From NCBI GenBank assembly GCA_019634975.1, contig JAHCAI010000002.1, forward strand, positions 372,001 through 436,000: 64,000 nucleotides of DNA, written 5' to 3'. Under the pieces are notes generated by a model. The model had not been told where the DNA came from, searched no databases, and was given only the letters and a program-made list of their open reading frames with translations. Every line of letters begins with the position of its first letter. Within the stretch, counting starts at the first letter, position 1. The DNA is from Burkholderiales bacterium (GTDB lineage: Bacteria; Pseudomonadota; Gammaproteobacteria; Burkholderiales; SG8-41). Below are positions 1 through 10,251 of this stretch, in pieces. The translations under genes and the position numbers were made by a program.

Positions 1-51
1 CGCCGCGGCGAAGCTGTCCTGCAGCAGGGTGCGGGCCTGTGCCGGGGTCAT
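1..51 (-). CDS. Partial CDS, N-terminus only, unknown
   Basis: An ATG at 51-49 overlaps the uvrA stop codon as ATGA, a common sign of translational coupling, and the frame stays open for 17 codons to the window edge. The residues begin [17 protein letters not shown], far too few to assign a family. It would be the next gene downstream of uvrA on the minus strand. The overlap and the alanine-rich codon use suit a real gene, but this is an inference from 51 bases. Confidence 0.45.
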   Translation of the reverse strand, partial: MTPAQARTLLQDSFAAA

Positions 52-2939
52 GGCAGGTATGGCTTGAGGTGGGCACCGGTATGGCTGTCGGCGCAGGCCG
101 CGACCGCCTCCGGCGATCCCTCGGCGATGATGCGGCCGCCGCCATCACCGCCCTCGGGGCCGAGATCGACGACCCAGTCCGCAGTCTTGATGACATCGAG
201 GTTGTGTTCGATGACGACGATGGTGTTGCCGTGGTCGCGCAACCGGTGCAGCACCCGCAGCAGCAGGTCAATGTCGTGGAAATGCAGGCCGGTCGTGGGT
301 TCGTCGAGGATGTACAGCGTGCGCCCCGTGTCGCGCTTGGACAGCTCCAGCGCGAGCTTGACGCGTTGCGCCTCGCCGCCGGACAGCGTCGTCGCGCTCT
401 GGCCGAGCGTGATGTAGCCGAGACCCACATCCATCATCGTCTGCAGCTTGCGCGCAATGGCCGGCACCGCCGAGAAAAACTCGAGGGACTGCTCCACGGT
501 CATTGCCAGCACCTCGTGCACGGTCCTGCCCTTGTAGCGGATGTCCAGGGTTTCGCGGTTGTAGCGCATGCCGTGACAGACGTCGCAGGACACATAGACG
601 TCCGGCAGGAAGTGCATTTCGACCTTCAGCACGCCGTCGCCCTGGCAGGACTCGCAGCGCCCGCCCTTGACGTTGAAAGAGAATCGCCCCGCGCCGTAGC
701 CGCGCGCCCGCGCCTCGGGGACGCCCGCGAACAGCTCGCGGATTGGCGTGAACAGGCCGGTGTAGGTCGCCGGATTGGATCGCGGCGTGCGGCCGATGGG
801 GCTCTGGTCGACATTGACGACCTTGTCGAAGAACTCGATGCCCTCGATGGCCTCGCAGGGCACCGGCTCGACACTGCTGCCGTGCAGTTCCCTTGCCACC
901 GACAGATACAGTGTGTCGTTGACCAGGGTCGACTTGCCGGAACCGGATACGCCCGTGACACAGGTCAGCAGGCCCACGGGGATGCTGACATCGACGCCCT
1001 TCAGGTTGTTGCCCGAGGCGCCGCGAATCTTCAGCTGGCGCTGGGGGTTTGAACGATGGCGCAGGGCCGGCACGTCGATGCGCCGCCGCCCGGAAAGATA
1101 CTGGCCGGTGAGCGACTCGGCGCTGGCGCTGATCTCGGCCGGCGCCCCCTGCGCGATCACCCTGCCGCCGTGCTCGCCGGCGCCCAGTCCCATGTCGATG
1201 ACGTGGTCCGCGCTCATGATGGCATCCTGGTCGTGCTCCACTACGATGACCGAGTTGCCAATGTCGCGCAGGCGCCTGAGCATCCCCAGCAGGCGGGTGT
1301 TGTCGCGCTGGTGCAGCCCGATCGAGGGTTCATCGAGCACATACATCACGCCCGTCAGCCCCGATCCGATCTGGCTGGCGAGCCGGATGCGCTGCGCCTC
1401 TCCGCCGGACAGCGTGTCCGCCGAACGATCGAGCGACAGGTAATCGAGGCCGACATCGACGAGGAAACGCAGGCGGCTGCGGATCTCGCCGGCGATCTTC
1501 TCGGCGATGGCCTGCCGGGCTCCGGAAAGCGACAGCTGCTCGAAAAAGCGCAGCGCATTGCCGAGCTGCAGCGCCGACAATGCGTAGATCGGCTGACCCG
1601 AGACCATCACGTGCCGCGCCTCGACGCGCAGCCGGGTGCCACCGCAATCCGGGCATGTCTGGGTGTTCAGGTACTTTGCCAGCTCCTCGCGCACCACCGG
1701 CGAATCGGTTTCCCGGTAGCGCCGCTCTAGGTTCGTGACCACACCCTCGAAGGGATGCTCGCGCACGTAAGACCGGCCGCGCTCCCCGGTATAGGTGAAA
1801 CGGATCGGCGTGCTGCCCGAGCCGTGCAGCACTGCCTCGCGTACCTGCTCCGGCAGCTCGCCGAACGGCGTTTCAATGTCAAAGCCGTAATGCTCGGCCA
1901 GCCCCTGCAGCATCTGGAAATAAAACTGGTTGCGGCGATCCCAGCCCTTGATCGCGCCGGAAGCGAGCGAGAGCTCCGGAAACGCGGCAATGCGCTTCGG
2001 GTCGAAAAAGGTGATCGTGCCCAGGCCGTCGCAGCGCGGGCAGGCGCCGGCCGGATTGTTGAACGAGAACAGCCGTGGCTCGAGCTCCGGCGAGGAACGG
2101 CCGCAGGCCGGGCAGGCGAGCAGCGCCGAAAACACCGTTTCCGCACCGCTATCCATGTCGGCGGCGATGGCGCGCCCGCCGCCGTGGCGCAGCGCGGTCT
2201 CGAAGGATTCGGCGAGCCGCTGCCGGACCGCCGGGCGCACCTTGATGCGGTCGACCACCACGTCGATCGTGTGTTTGGCATTCTTCTTCAGGGCGGGCAG
2301 GGCATCGATGTCGAGCACCTTGCCGTCGATGCGCACGCGCACGAAGCCCTGGGCGCGCAGCTCGTCGATCAGCGCCGACTGTTCGCCCTTGCGGTCGCTG
2401 ACCACGGGTGCGAGCACCATCAGCCGCGTGTCCTCCGGCAGCTTCAGCACATGGTCGACCATCTGCGCCACCGACTGCGCAGCGAGCAGCGTGCCGTGTT
2501 CCGGGCAGTGCGGTTCGCCGATGCGCGCATAGAGCAGCCTCAGGTAGTCGTGGATCTCGGTGACCGTGCCGACGGTGGAACGCGGGTTGTGGCTGGAGGC
2601 CTTCTGCTCGATGGCGATGGCCGGCGACAGGCCCTCGATCAGGTCGACGTCGGGTTTTTCCATCAGCTGCAGGAACTGCCGGGCATAGGCCGACAGCGAT
2701 TCCACGTAGCGGCGCTGGCCCTCGGCGTAGAGCGTGTCAAAGGCGAGCGAGGACTTGCCCGACCCCGACAGCCCGGTGATCACCACCAGCCGGTTGCGCG
2801 GCAGGTCGAGGGTGATGTTTTTCAGGTTGTGGGTGCGCGCGCCGCGCACGCGGATCTGTCCGGCGGCAGGCAATTGCGGATCCCGCTGCTGCGGGGCAGG
2901 CAGGGAAACCAGCCGGGGCGGTGTATTGCGCGCGCTCAT
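48..2939 (-). CDS. uvrA: Excinuclease ABC subunit A
   Basis: UvrA, 963 residues, is the DNA-damage sensor of nucleotide excision repair; it is a cytosolic ATPase that loads UvrB on lesions. Two ABC modules are visible: a Walker [10 protein letters not shown] near residue 56 and a second GVSGSGKST near residue 660. Each module carries zinc-binding CxxC pairs (CPAC...CPRC in the first half, CESC...CDVC in the second) and an LSGGEAQR signature. The frame is open much further upstream, but that extension is glutamine/arginine-rich antisense to the MFS gene; the start at 2939 gives MSARNTPPR, which leads directly into the conserved domain. It is divergent from the MFS gene at 3057. The length is slightly above the usual 940 because of a short N-terminal tail. 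Confidence 0.97.
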   Translation of the reverse strand: MSARNTPPRLVSLPAPQQRDPQLPAAGQIRVRGARTHNLKNITLDLPRNRLVVITGLSGSGKSSLAFDTLYAEGQRRYVESLSAYARQFLQLMEKPDVDLIEGLSPAIAIEQKASSHNPRSTVGTVTEIHDYLRLLYARIGEPHCPEHGTLLAAQSVAQMVDHVLKLPEDTRLMVLAPVVSDRKGEQSALIDELRAQGFVRVRIDGKVLDIDALPALKKNAKHTIDVVVDRIKVRPAVRQRLAESFETALRHGGGRAIAADMDSGAETVFSALLACPACGRSSPELEPRLFSFNNPAGACPRCDGLGTITFFDPKRIAAFPELSLASGAIKGWDRRNQFYFQMLQGLAEHYGFDIETPFGELPEQVREAVLHGSGSTPIRFTYTGERGRSYVREHPFEGVVTNLERRYRETDSPVVREELAKYLNTQTCPDCGGTRLRVEARHVMVSGQPIYALSALQLGNALRFFEQLSLSGARQAIAEKIAGEIRSRLRFLVDVGLDYLSLDRSADTLSGGEAQRIRLASQIGSGLTGVMYVLDEPSIGLHQRDNTRLLGMLRRLRDIGNSVIVVEHDQDAIMSADHVIDMGLGAGEHGGRVIAQGAPAEISASAESLTGQYLSGRRRIDVPALRHRSNPQRQLKIRGASGNNLKGVDVSIPVGLLTCVTGVSGSGKSTLVNDTLYLSVARELHGSSVEPVPCEAIEGIEFFDKVVNVDQSPIGRTPRSNPATYTGLFTPIRELFAGVPEARARGYGAGRFSFNVKGGRCESCQGDGVLKVEMHFLPDVYVSCDVCHGMRYNRETLDIRYKGRTVHEVLAMTVEQSLEFFSAVPAIARKLQTMMDVGLGYITLGQSATTLSGGEAQRVKLALELSKRDTGRTLYILDEPTTGLHFHDIDLLLRVLHRLRDHGNTIVVIEHNLDVIKTADWVVDLGPEGGDGGGRIIAEGSPEAVAACADSHTGAHLKPYLP

Positions 2940-3056
2940 GCGATGGCAGGGGGCAAAGGGTAAACCTGTTAATATACGCGCATACGGTGTTATGCCCAAC
3001 CGTCGCGAGTCGGGCTTCCGAGATTGCCTACTGGTTCCCCCGGCCCCCCCCATTCC

Positions 3057-4250
3057 ATGTCGTCCAGCACCAAAATGACCGCGCTGGAACTGCGGTCGAG
3101 CATCGGATTGTCCGGGATATTCGGACTGCGCCTGCTCGGCATGTTTGTAATCCTGCCGGTATTCGCCATTTATGCGGAATCGCTGCCGGGCGGCAGCGAT
3201 CTGACGCTGGTCGGCATCGCCATCGGCGCCTATGGACTGACCCAGGCCATCCTGCAGATCCCCTTCGGCTGGTGGTCCGACCGCATCGGACGCAAGCCGG
3301 TGGTCTACGCCGGGTTGCTGATTTTCGCGCTCGGCAGTTTCATCGCCGCGCTTGCGCCGAACATCTACATCGTCATCCTCGGCCGCGTCCTGCAGGGGGC
3401 GGGCGCGATTTCCGCAGCGGTGATCGCGATGACCGCCGACCTCACGCGGGAAAGCCAGCGCGCGAAGGCGATGGCGATGATCGGCTCCACCATAGGCGCG
3501 TCGTTCGCGCTGTCGCTGGTTGCCAGTCCGTGGCTGGACCGCGTGATTGGCGTGCCGGGCATTTTCGCGCTTACCGGATTGCTGGCGCTCGGGGGCATGC
3601 TCGTCATGTGGCGGTTCATTCCCGACGTGCCCGCGGCACCGCCGGTGCCGGGCCGCGCACTGAAGGATTTCTGGAACGTGCTGACCGATCCGCAGCTGGC
3701 ACGGCTGAACTGGGGGATTTTCGCGCTGCACGCCGTGCTGATGGCTTTGTTCATCGTGGTTCCCTTCAGCCTGCGCGACGCGGGCCTGCCGCTGGCCGAG
3801 CACTGGAAGGTTTACCTCCCGGTGATGATCGGTTCGTTCATCCTGATGCTGCCGCCGGTGATGCAGGCCGGCAACCCGCTGCTGCTGCGGCGCTGGTTCA
3901 TTGTCGCCGTCGGATTGCTGCTGGCCGGCCACGTCGCGCTGCCCTGGCTGTCGTCAAACATCCTGCTGCTGTCCCTGTTTTTGCTGCTGTTTTTCGTGCC
4001 CTTCAATGTGCTGGAGGCGATGCTGCCGACGCTGACGACGCGGCTTGCACCGGCACATGCCAAGGGCACCGCGATCGGCCTTTACAGCACGATCCAGTTT
4101 TTCGGCACTTTTCTGGGCGCGGCTGCCGGGGGCTACATCTACAAGCACTGGGGCGTGACCGGCATTGTCGTGCTGGATGCTGGGCTGCTGCTGATCTGGC
4201 TTATACTCGCGCTGGGCATGCGCATGCCGCAGTCGGCGGCTCCGGCGTAA
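3057..4250 (+). CDS. MFS transporter (YajR-like)
   Basis: A 397-residue inner-membrane protein with about twelve hydrophobic segments. The MFS motif between helices 2 and 3 is clear ([11 protein letters not shown]). Sequences such as the early [12 protein letters not shown] resemble the proton-driven drug-efflux group that includes YajR, but the substrate cannot be read from the sequence. The start at 3057 ([12 protein letters not shown]) is chosen; ATG 3075 is an alternative. The uvrA - MFS - ssb arrangement is common in betaproteobacteria. The ssb gene follows 72 bases later on the same strand. Confidence 0.9.
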   Translation: MSSSTKMTALELRSSIGLSGIFGLRLLGMFVILPVFAIYAESLPGGSDLTLVGIAIGAYGLTQAILQIPFGWWSDRIGRKPVVYAGLLIFALGSFIAALAPNIYIVILGRVLQGAGAISAAVIAMTADLTRESQRAKAMAMIGSTIGASFALSLVASPWLDRVIGVPGIFALTGLLALGGMLVMWRFIPDVPAAPPVPGRALKDFWNVLTDPQLARLNWGIFALHAVLMALFIVVPFSLRDAGLPLAEHWKVYLPVMIGSFILMLPPVMQAGNPLLLRRWFIVAVGLLLAGHVALPWLSSNILLLSLFLLLFFVPFNVLEAMLPTLTTRLAPAHAKGTAIGLYSTIQFFGTFLGAAAGGYIYKHWGVTGIVVLDAGLLLIWLILALGMRMPQSAAPA

Positions 4251-4322
4251 ACGGACGGCCGGCGGACGCGTTGATGCGGACATGGTCCGGCGGCACAGAA
4301 CATCTGAAAAAGGAACCCTGAC

Positions 4323-4784
4323 ATGGCATCGGTAAACAAGGTCATTCTGATCGGCAATCTCGGCAAGGATCCCGAGACGCGCTACCTGCCCAGCGGCGAT
4401 GCCGTGACCAACATCACTGTGGCGACCACCGAGTCCTGGAAGGACAAGAAAAGCGGGGACAAGCAGGAACATACCGAGTGGCACCGCGTGTCGTTTTTCG
4501 GGCGGCAGGCCGAAGTGGCGGGCGAGTACCTGAAAAAGGGTTCACCGGTCTACATCGAGGGCCGCATCCGCACCCGCAAATGGCAGGACAAGGAAGGCCA
4601 GGACCGCTACTCGACCGAGATCGTGGCTGACCGCATGCAGCTGCTGGGCAGCCGTGGCGGTGGTGGTTCCGGCGGCGATGGCGGTGGCATGCGCGAGGCG
4701 CCGTCCTCGTCCGGCGGCAGCAAGGCGCCGGCGAAGAAAAGCGCCGGCAGCTTCGACGACATGGACGACGATATCCCGTTCTAA
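4323..4784 (+). CDS. ssb: Single-stranded DNA-binding protein
   Basis: SSB, 153 residues, coats single-stranded DNA in replication, recombination and repair. The N-terminal OB fold ([18 protein letters not shown]...) covers about residues 1-110. A glycine/serine-rich disordered linker follows, and the protein ends in the acidic DDDIPF tip that docks partner proteins. Length is typical. It sits downstream of the MFS gene and divergently from uvrA, the usual context. It converges with the phosphotransacylase gene 30 bases away. Confidence 0.97.
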   Translation: MASVNKVILIGNLGKDPETRYLPSGDAVTNITVATTESWKDKKSGDKQEHTEWHRVSFFGRQAEVAGEYLKKGSPVYIEGRIRTRKWQDKEGQDRYSTEIVADRMQLLGSRGGGGSGGDGGGMREAPSSSGGSKAPAKKSAGSFDDMDDDIPF

Positions 4785-4814
4785 ACGGCTGTCGCAGCCT
4801 CTGTCCGGAGGCAA

Positions 4815-5741
4815 TCAGTCGCGCAGTGCGCGGGCGCGGGCGACAAGGCAGGCCACCGCCGCGGACGCAATGCGGCTGTGTGCCGAGTCGGCGCGGCTGG
4901 TCAGGATGACGGGCACCCGGGCACCCATGACGACACCGGCTGCCACGGCTCCGCTGACGTAAACCAGCGACTTGTAGAGGATATTCCCGGCTTCCAGACC
5001 GGGCATCACCATGATGTCGGTGGCGCCGCTCACCGGGGACGAGATGCCCTTGATGCGCGCGGCTTCGGCGGAAAACATGTTGTCAAAGGCCAGCGGGCCG
5101 TCAACGATTGCCCCGGTGATGCGTCCGTTGTCAGCCATCTCGCGCAGTGCGGCAGCGTGCTCGCTCGAGGGGATTGCGGGATTGACGTTTTCCACCGCTG
5201 ACAGCACGGCGACGTGCGGCAGGGCGATGCCCAGCGCATGCGCGACATCGATGGCATTCAGGGTGATGTGGCGCTTGGCTTCGAGATTGGGCGCGATGTT
5301 GACTGCGGCATCGCTGAGCAGCAGCAGCCGGTCGTGACCCGGCACATCCATCACGAAGACATGGCTTACCCGGCGATCGGTGCGCAGGCCCGCATCGCGC
5401 GCAACGACGACGGTCATCAGCTCGTCGGTATGCAGGCTGCCTTTCATCAGCATCGCAGCGTCCCCTGCGCAGGCCATTTCCGCCGCGCGCCGGGCGCTGG
5501 CATGGGCATCCGCCGCGTTCTCGATCACGCACCCCGAAATATCCAGCTGCGATTCCCCGGCAAGCCGGATGATCTGTTCCCGCGGCCCGACCAGCAGCGG
5601 CAGGATCAATCCCGCAGCGGCAGCCTCCAGTGCGCCGGCCAGAGCAGGCGCGCTGCACGGATAGACGACAGCGGTGGCGGCGGGACCCGGGGCGCGGGCG
5701 CGTTCGACGAGCTGGTGGCTGCGGGGGGCGTTGGTTTTCAT
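4815..5741 (-). CDS. Phosphate acetyl/butyryltransferase family protein
   Basis: A 308-residue cytosolic enzyme of the phosphate acetyl/butaryl transferase fold, which moves an acyl group between CoA and phosphate. Recognisable family stretches are LLVGPREQI early, MKGSLHTDELM in the middle, VFVMDVPGHDRLLLLSDAA, and the C-terminal GATDIMVMPGLEAGNILYK and ARVPVILTSRADS. It is the short form (about 300 residues), closer to phosphate butyryltransferase and to the C-terminal half of enoyl-CoA hydratase/transacylase fusions than to long Pta. No acetate or butyrate kinase gene is adjacent, so the acyl substrate is open. The start at 5741 (MKTNAPRSHQ) is chosen over longer low-complexity extensions. 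Confidence 0.88.
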   Translation of the reverse strand: MKTNAPRSHQLVERARAPGPAATAVVYPCSAPALAGALEAAAAGLILPLLVGPREQIIRLAGESQLDISGCVIENAADAHASARRAAEMACAGDAAMLMKGSLHTDELMTVVVARDAGLRTDRRVSHVFVMDVPGHDRLLLLSDAAVNIAPNLEAKRHITLNAIDVAHALGIALPHVAVLSAVENVNPAIPSSEHAAALREMADNGRITGAIVDGPLAFDNMFSAEAARIKGISSPVSGATDIMVMPGLEAGNILYKSLVYVSGAVAAGVVMGARVPVILTSRADSAHSRIASAAVACLVARARALRD

Positions 5742-5944
5742 GTGTTCCGCGAGGAGACTGGTGGCGCTGTCCGGAAGATTCCGGCGATGATATGGCAACT
5801 CTTTGATTATAGGGGGGATCCCCAACCGGGACCCGCGGATCGCGGGGCCTGCTGCGGGCCGTACTGCCACGTGCAGGGGCGGGGGCTTGAAATTCCGTGT
5901 CCCCTGCCCGCATATCGCCGGGGAAAGTCCGTAACCGTCTCAGG

Positions 5945-5950
5945 TATAAT
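5945..5950 (+). promoter_or_regulatory. Likely -10 box for fmdB
   Basis: A perfect TATAAT lies 27 bases before the fmdB start. No good -35 hexamer is visible at the standard distance, so only the -10 element is called. Confidence 0.4.
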
Positions 5951-5977
5951 GCTTTTTTACGATTTTTGGAGTGCGCC

Positions 5978-6268
5978 ATGCCGATTTACGAGTATCGATG
6001 CCAGGCGTGCGGGTTCCAGAAGGAATTCCTGCAACGCATCAGTGATGCGCCGTTGACCGAGTGTCCGGAATGCCGCAAGAACACGCTCAGCAAGATGGTG
6101 ACTGCTGCCGGCTTCCAGCTGAAGGGCAGCGGATGGTACGCAACCGATTTCCGCGACAAGGGCGGCAAGCCGGCCACGGATGCCGGGAAATCGGGAGACG
6201 GTGCCAAGAAGGATGAATCCAAGGCCGAGGCTGCCTGCGGCGCCGGAGCCTGTCCCGCCTGCAACTGA
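5978..6268 (+). CDS. FmdB family zinc-ribbon protein
   Basis: A 96-residue protein beginning MPIYEYRCQACG, with a second CPEC pair near residue 33, forming the FmdB/CxxC_CxxC_SSSS zinc ribbon. The rest is a charged lysine/alanine tail that ends with extra cysteines (ACGAGACPACN). The family was named as a putative regulator in methylotrophs, but its role is not well established. It heads the conserved betaproteobacterial order fmdB - DUF502 - aspS. ATG 5978 is preferred because the family always begins MPxYEYxC. Confidence 0.93.
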   Translation: MPIYEYRCQACGFQKEFLQRISDAPLTECPECRKNTLSKMVTAAGFQLKGSGWYATDFRDKGGKPATDAGKSGDGAKKDESKAEAACGAGACPACN

Positions 6269-6321
6269 CCCTTGCGGAACGCGCCTGCGGCTGAGCGCCG
6301 CGGCGGCCGTTGTCCGGATGC

Positions 6322-6348
6322 GCATGCCCGGCGATTTGCCGGGCATGC
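6322..6348. repeat. Perfect 11-bp inverted repeat between fmdB and DUF502
   Basis: GCATGCCCGGC and its complement are separated by a 5-base loop. No T-run follows, so it is not a classic terminator. It may be a processing or pausing hairpin within the operon, or a REP-like unit. Confidence 0.4.
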
Positions 6349-6368
6349 CGCGTACTGCCTGAAGATCC

Positions 6369-7016
6369 ATGTTCAAGAACACTTCCATCAAAAGCTATTT
6401 CATCACCGGCCTGCTGATCTGGGTGCCGCTGGTGATCACGCTGTGGGTGCTCAACCTGCTCGTCGGCATGATGGATCAGAGCCTGCAGTTGCTGCCGAGC
6501 GCACTCCTGACGGAAAACTGGCTCGGCGTGCATGTGCCCGGCCTCGGCGTGATCCTGACGCTGCTGATCGTGTTCTCCACCGGCGTGCTCGCAGCGAACA
6601 TCATCGGCCAGAGGCTGGTGCTGTTCTGGGAGGGCATCCTCGCCCGGATTCCGGTCGTCAACACCATCTACAACAGCGTCAAACAGGTCAGCGATACCCT
6701 GTTCTCCGGCACGGGCCACGCATTCCGCAAGGTGCTGCTGGTGCGCTATCCGCATCCGCAGGCATGGTCGCTCGCTTTCCAGACCAACGTGCCCGTCGAA
6801 GTGGGTGTGCGCCTGCCCGAGGATTATGTTGCGGTGTTCATCCCGACCACACCCAGCCCGGTCAACGGCTTTTATTTTTATGTGCGGCGGGAGGATGTCA
6901 TCGAGCTCGACATGTCGGTGGATGCCGCGTTCAAGTACATCGTGTCCATGGGGGTGGTGGCGCCGACCGGCAGCAACGGCAACGGTGCCCCGTCCAAGGC
7001 GCCGATATCGAAATAA
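6369..7016 (+). CDS. DUF502 family membrane protein
   Basis: A 215-residue membrane protein of the DUF502 family. Two hydrophobic segments are visible (about residues 8-30 and 58-80), followed by a soluble domain containing GRIPVVNTIYNSVKQ-like and SPVNGFYFYVRREDV stretches typical of the family. The function is unknown. It lies between fmdB and aspS on the same strand, with 100 and 22 bases of spacing. The ending PSKAPISK is low complexity. Confidence 0.9.
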   Translation: MFKNTSIKSYFITGLLIWVPLVITLWVLNLLVGMMDQSLQLLPSALLTENWLGVHVPGLGVILTLLIVFSTGVLAANIIGQRLVLFWEGILARIPVVNTIYNSVKQVSDTLFSGTGHAFRKVLLVRYPHPQAWSLAFQTNVPVEVGVRLPEDYVAVFIPTTPSPVNGFYFYVRREDVIELDMSVDAAFKYIVSMGVVAPTGSNGNGAPSKAPISK

Positions 7017-7020
7017 TTTT

Positions 7021-7040
7021 GTTTAAAATCAAATACTTAT
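7021..7040 (+). repeat. AT-rich TTAAAATCAA motif before aspS
   Basis: A strongly AT-rich stretch with the core TTAAAATCAA followed by TACTTAT, running directly into the aspS start codon. No Shine-Dalgarno sequence separates it from the ATG. The same core recurs at 23351-23375, 45367-45386 and 59829-59848. Confidence 0.5.
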
Positions 7041-8823
7041 GTCTATGCGCAGCCATTACTGCGGGTTGGTCGACCGCAAACTCCTCGGCCATACCGTAAG
7101 CCTCTGCGGCTGGGTGCACCGTCGCCGCGACCATGGCGGCGTCATCTTCATCGACCTGCGCGATCGCGAAGGCCTGGTGCAGATCGTCTGCGACCCGGAC
7201 CGGGCGGAAACCTTTGCCGCGGCCGACAGCCTGCGCAACGAGTTCGTGATCCGCGTCGAGGGCAAGGTGCGGGAGCGTCCCGCCGGCACCGTCAATGCCA
7301 ACCTCGTCAGCGGCGAGATCGAGGTGCTCGCGACGGCGCTGGAAGTTCTCAACCCTTCGCAGACGCCGCCGTTCATGATGGACGACGAGCAGCTGTCGGA
7401 AAACGTGCGCCTGCAGTACCGCTTCCTCGACCTGCGCCGCCCGCAGATGCAGGGCCACCTGCGGCTGCGCCACCGCGCTGCGCGCGCGGTGCGCAACTAT
7501 CTCGATGACAACGGCTTCATCGACGTCGAGACGCCGATGCTCTACAAGTCGACGCCGGAGGGCGCGCGCGAGTTCCTGGTGCCCTCGCGCATGCATGACG
7601 GCCAGTTCTATGCCCTGCCGCAGTCGCCGCAGCTGTTCAAGCAGCTGCTGATGGTGGCCGGCTACGACCGCTATTACCAGATCGTCAAATGTTTCCGCGA
7701 CGAGGATCTGCGCGCCGATCGCCAGCCCGAGTTCACGCAGATCGACATCGAGACTTCATTCCTCGGCGAACGCGAGATCCAGGACCTGATGGAAGGCCTG
7801 ATAAGGCACCTGTTCAAGCAGGTGCTTGATGTCGACCTCGGCGCGTTTCCCCGCCTGAGCTACGCGGAAGCGATGGCGAAGTACGGTTCGGACAAGCCCG
7901 ACCTGCGCGTGAAGCTCGAGCTGACCGACCTCAGCGACCTGATGGCGCAGGTCGAGTTCAAGGTGTTCAAGCAGGCGATTGCGCTGAAGGACGGCAAGGT
8001 CGTCGCGCTGCGCGTGCCCGGCGGCGCCGCGCTGACGCGCAAGGAGATCGACGACTACACCGCCTTCGTCGGCATCTACGGCGCCAAGGGCCTTGCCTAC
8101 ATCAAGGTCAACGACGTGACCCAGCTCAACGAGCAGGGGCTGCAGTCGCCTATCGTCAAGTTCCTGCCGCCGCCTGTGCTGGCCGGCATACTCCAGCGCA
8201 CCGGCGCTGCCAACGGCGACCTGATTTTCTTCGGTGCCGACCGCAAGAAGGTGGTGTGGGACGCGCTGGGCGCCCTGAGGGTCAAGGTTGGCCACGAGAA
8301 AGGCCATGCCGAAGCCGGCTGGAAACCCTGCTGGGTCGTCGATTTCCCGGCCTTCGAGTACGACGAGGAAGCGCAGCGCTGGAACGCCGCGCACCACCCT
8401 TTCACCGCGCCCAAGGACGAGCATGTCGGCTTGCTGGCCAGGGATCCCGGCCAGGTACTGGCCAAGGCCTATGACGTGGCGCTGAACGGCTGGGAAATCG
8501 GCGGCGGCTCGGTGCGCATACACCGTGCCGAGGTGCAGTCGCAGGTGTTCGCCGCGCTGGGCATCACGCCCGAAGACGCGCGCGCCAAGTTCGGCTTCCT
8601 GCTCGATGCGCTGTCCTACGGCGCGCCGCCGCACGGCGGCATCGCCTTCGGGCTGGACCGCATCGTCACGCTGATGACCGGCGCCGAGTCCATCCGCGAG
8701 GTGATCGCCTTCCCCAAGACCCAGCGCGGGCAGGACCTGATGGTGGATGCGCCGACACCGGTGACCGAGCGCCAGCTGCGCGAGCTGCATATCCGCCTGC
8801 GCAACGCCAACCCGGCCACCTAG
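7039..8823 (+). CDS. aspS: Aspartyl-tRNA synthetase
   Basis: AspRS, 594 residues, charges tRNA-Asp (and, in bacteria that lack AsnRS, also tRNA-Asn). The N-terminal OB anticodon-binding domain covers about residues 1-110 ([23 protein letters not shown]). Class II motif 2 ([18 protein letters not shown]) and motif 3 (GIAFGLDR near residue 540) are intact, and the GAD insertion domain characteristic of bacterial AspRS lies between. Length is standard. The start has no obvious ribosome-binding site, only an AT-rich leader. It leads a tight run of RNase, barstar and nudB genes. Confidence 0.97.
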   Translation: MSMRSHYCGLVDRKLLGHTVSLCGWVHRRRDHGGVIFIDLRDREGLVQIVCDPDRAETFAAADSLRNEFVIRVEGKVRERPAGTVNANLVSGEIEVLATALEVLNPSQTPPFMMDDEQLSENVRLQYRFLDLRRPQMQGHLRLRHRAARAVRNYLDDNGFIDVETPMLYKSTPEGAREFLVPSRMHDGQFYALPQSPQLFKQLLMVAGYDRYYQIVKCFRDEDLRADRQPEFTQIDIETSFLGEREIQDLMEGLIRHLFKQVLDVDLGAFPRLSYAEAMAKYGSDKPDLRVKLELTDLSDLMAQVEFKVFKQAIALKDGKVVALRVPGGAALTRKEIDDYTAFVGIYGAKGLAYIKVNDVTQLNEQGLQSPIVKFLPPPVLAGILQRTGAANGDLIFFGADRKKVVWDALGALRVKVGHEKGHAEAGWKPCWVVDFPAFEYDEEAQRWNAAHHPFTAPKDEHVGLLARDPGQVLAKAYDVALNGWEIGGGSVRIHRAEVQSQVFAALGITPEDARAKFGFLLDALSYGAPPHGGIAFGLDRIVTLMTGAESIREVIAFPKTQRGQDLMVDAPTPVTERQLRELHIRLRNANPAT

Positions 8824-8854
8824 GCGGATCCGGCCGTATCGCGGGCAGGCCAAC

Positions 8855-9298
8855 ATGCGCTTTCCTCGGGTCATGCGGCAGGCTTGGCGCTGGACGGCCC
8901 TGCTTGCGCTCGCCGCAGCGTCCGCCGCCGTGCTGGCGCGCGGCGATGCGCGCGGCCTATCCGAGGTTCGGCTGCATGAACTGCCGCCCGAAGCCCGGCA
9001 GACGCTGCAGCTGATCCGCGCGGGCGGCCCTTACCCCCATGCCCGTGACGGCATCACGTTCAACAATTACGAGAGGCTGCTGCCGTCCGCACGGCGCGGC
9101 CACTATCGCGAATACACCGTCGCGACGCCCGGCCTCAGCCATCGCGGCGCACGGCGCATCGTCGTCGGCTGCGAACGGGCGCGAGCGCAGTCCCGCAGTC
9201 CGTCGCCCTCCCCGCTGTGGCTGGCGCACTGCGCGGGCGGCGGAGAGTTCTACTACACTGCGGACCACTATCGCAGCTTCAGGCGCATCGTTGAATGA
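8855..9298 (+). CDS. Secreted barnase/RNase N1-T1 family ribonuclease
   Basis: A 147-residue protein with an N-terminal signal-like hydrophobic stretch (about residues 10-28, ending AVLARG) and a guanyl-specific microbial RNase domain. The catalytic layout of the barnase/RNase Sa family is present: the glutamate in NNYERLLP, the arginines and tyrosine in GHYREYTV, and the general-acid histidine in YYTADHYRSFRRI. It should cut RNA in the periplasm or outside the cell. The barstar gene overlaps its stop codon by four bases, which makes the pair a toxin-inhibitor module. Confidence 0.88.
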   Translation: MRFPRVMRQAWRWTALLALAAASAAVLARGDARGLSEVRLHELPPEARQTLQLIRAGGPYPHARDGITFNNYERLLPSARRGHYREYTVATPGLSHRGARRIVVGCERARAQSRSPSPSPLWLAHCAGGGEFYYTADHYRSFRRIVE

Positions 9299-9696
9299 GC
9301 ACGCCGACACTGACCCCCAGGGACAATGGCGTTTTCCGCCTGCCGGCGGAGATCGGGCCGTTGCGAGACGCGGCTGCCGGTCTGCGGTGGCATGTCGCGG
9401 AAGTCGGAGGCGCCGCCGACGGGACGGCGGTCTGCGCCGCGCTCGCTGCCGAGCTGGAGTTTCCCGCAGACTTCGGCGGGAACTGGGATGCCCTGAACGA
9501 TGCCCTGCAGGATCTGTCCTGGTTCAAGACCGGGGGCTGTGTGCTGCAACTGAAGGGCGTTGCGGCGCTTACACCGGCCGCGCGCGGCACGCTGCTCGAG
9601 ATCCTCGCGGACGCGGCGGCATTCTGGCGGCGACGCGGCCAGGTGTTCGTCGCGCTCGTGGATGGCGGCCGCTTGCCGGTCCTGCCGCCGCGATGA
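9295..9696 (+). CDS. Barstar family RNase inhibitor
   Basis: A 133-residue cytosolic protein with the barstar family core FPADFGGNWDALNDALQDL near residue 60, followed by a helix-strand pattern typical of barstar. It should bind and block the preceding ribonuclease before export. The ATG overlaps the RNase stop (ATGA), so the two are translationally coupled, and its own stop overlaps the nudB start in the same way. The N-terminus (MSTPTLTPRDNGVFRLP) is a short extension beyond minimal barstar. Confidence 0.9.
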   Translation: MSTPTLTPRDNGVFRLPAEIGPLRDAAAGLRWHVAEVGGAADGTAVCAALAAELEFPADFGGNWDALNDALQDLSWFKTGGCVLQLKGVAALTPAARGTLLEILADAAAFWRRRGQVFVALVDGGRLPVLPPR

Positions 9697-10142
9697 GCTA
9701 CAAGATTCCGGTGTCGGTGCTGGTGCTGGTGCACACCGCCGATCTGCAGGTGCTGCTGCTTGAGCGTGCCGACCGCCCGGGATTCTGGCAGTCGGTGACC
9801 GGCAGTGTGCAAGAGGGCGAAACGCTGCCGCAGACCGCGCAGCGCGAACTCGCCGAGGAGACCGGCATCGCGGCCGCGCCCGGCCAGCTGGTCGACTGGA
9901 AGCGCGAGAACCGCTACGAAATATATCCCCACTGGCGCCACCGTTATGCGCCCGGCGTGACCCACAATACGGAACACGTGTTCGGATTGACCTTGCCGGA
10001 GGTCCGGAACATCGTGCTGGCGCCGCGAGAGCATCTCGCCTTCGCCTGGCTGCCCTGGCGGGAAGCGGCCGACCGGGTTTTTTCGTGGAGCAATGCCGAG
10101 GCGATTCGCGAATTGCCGCAGCGGCTTGCATCCCGCGCCTGA
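9693..10142 (+). CDS. nudB: Dihydroneopterin triphosphate diphosphatase (Nudix)
   Basis: NudB, 149 residues, removes pyrophosphate from dihydroneopterin triphosphate in folate synthesis. The Nudix box is complete (GSVQEGETLPQTAQRELAEETG, residues about 37-58). The C-terminal part with WKRENRYEIYPHWRHRYAPGVTHNTEH matches the NudB subfamily, which has this aromatic tract. Position downstream of aspS is conserved in proteobacteria. The start overlaps the barstar stop by four bases. Confidence 0.93.
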   Translation: MSYKIPVSVLVLVHTADLQVLLLERADRPGFWQSVTGSVQEGETLPQTAQRELAEETGIAAAPGQLVDWKRENRYEIYPHWRHRYAPGVTHNTEHVFGLTLPEVRNIVLAPREHLAFAWLPWREAADRVFSWSNAEAIRELPQRLASRA

Positions 10143-10251
10143 ACTTTCCGCAAACACCGGCATGCGGCGGGATTTTCCGCGTGGTTTTTCTGTCAAAATC
10201 CTGTAATGTAGAAACTTTTCCCGTACCGGGCATCAGGAGAAGGGCCTGACG

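Noticed and set aside
2940..3056. LexA (SOS) box upstream of uvrA
   Set aside because: CTGTTAATATACGC lacks the matching CAG at the right spacing, so no CTG-N10-CAG site is present.
2940..3932. Open frame extending uvrA far upstream on the minus strand
   Set aside because: It is Gln/Arg-rich antisense to the MFS gene and has no family sequence; the UvrA domain starts near MSARNTPPR.
6322..6348. Terminator between fmdB and DUF502
   Set aside because: The perfect hairpin is not followed by a T-run.
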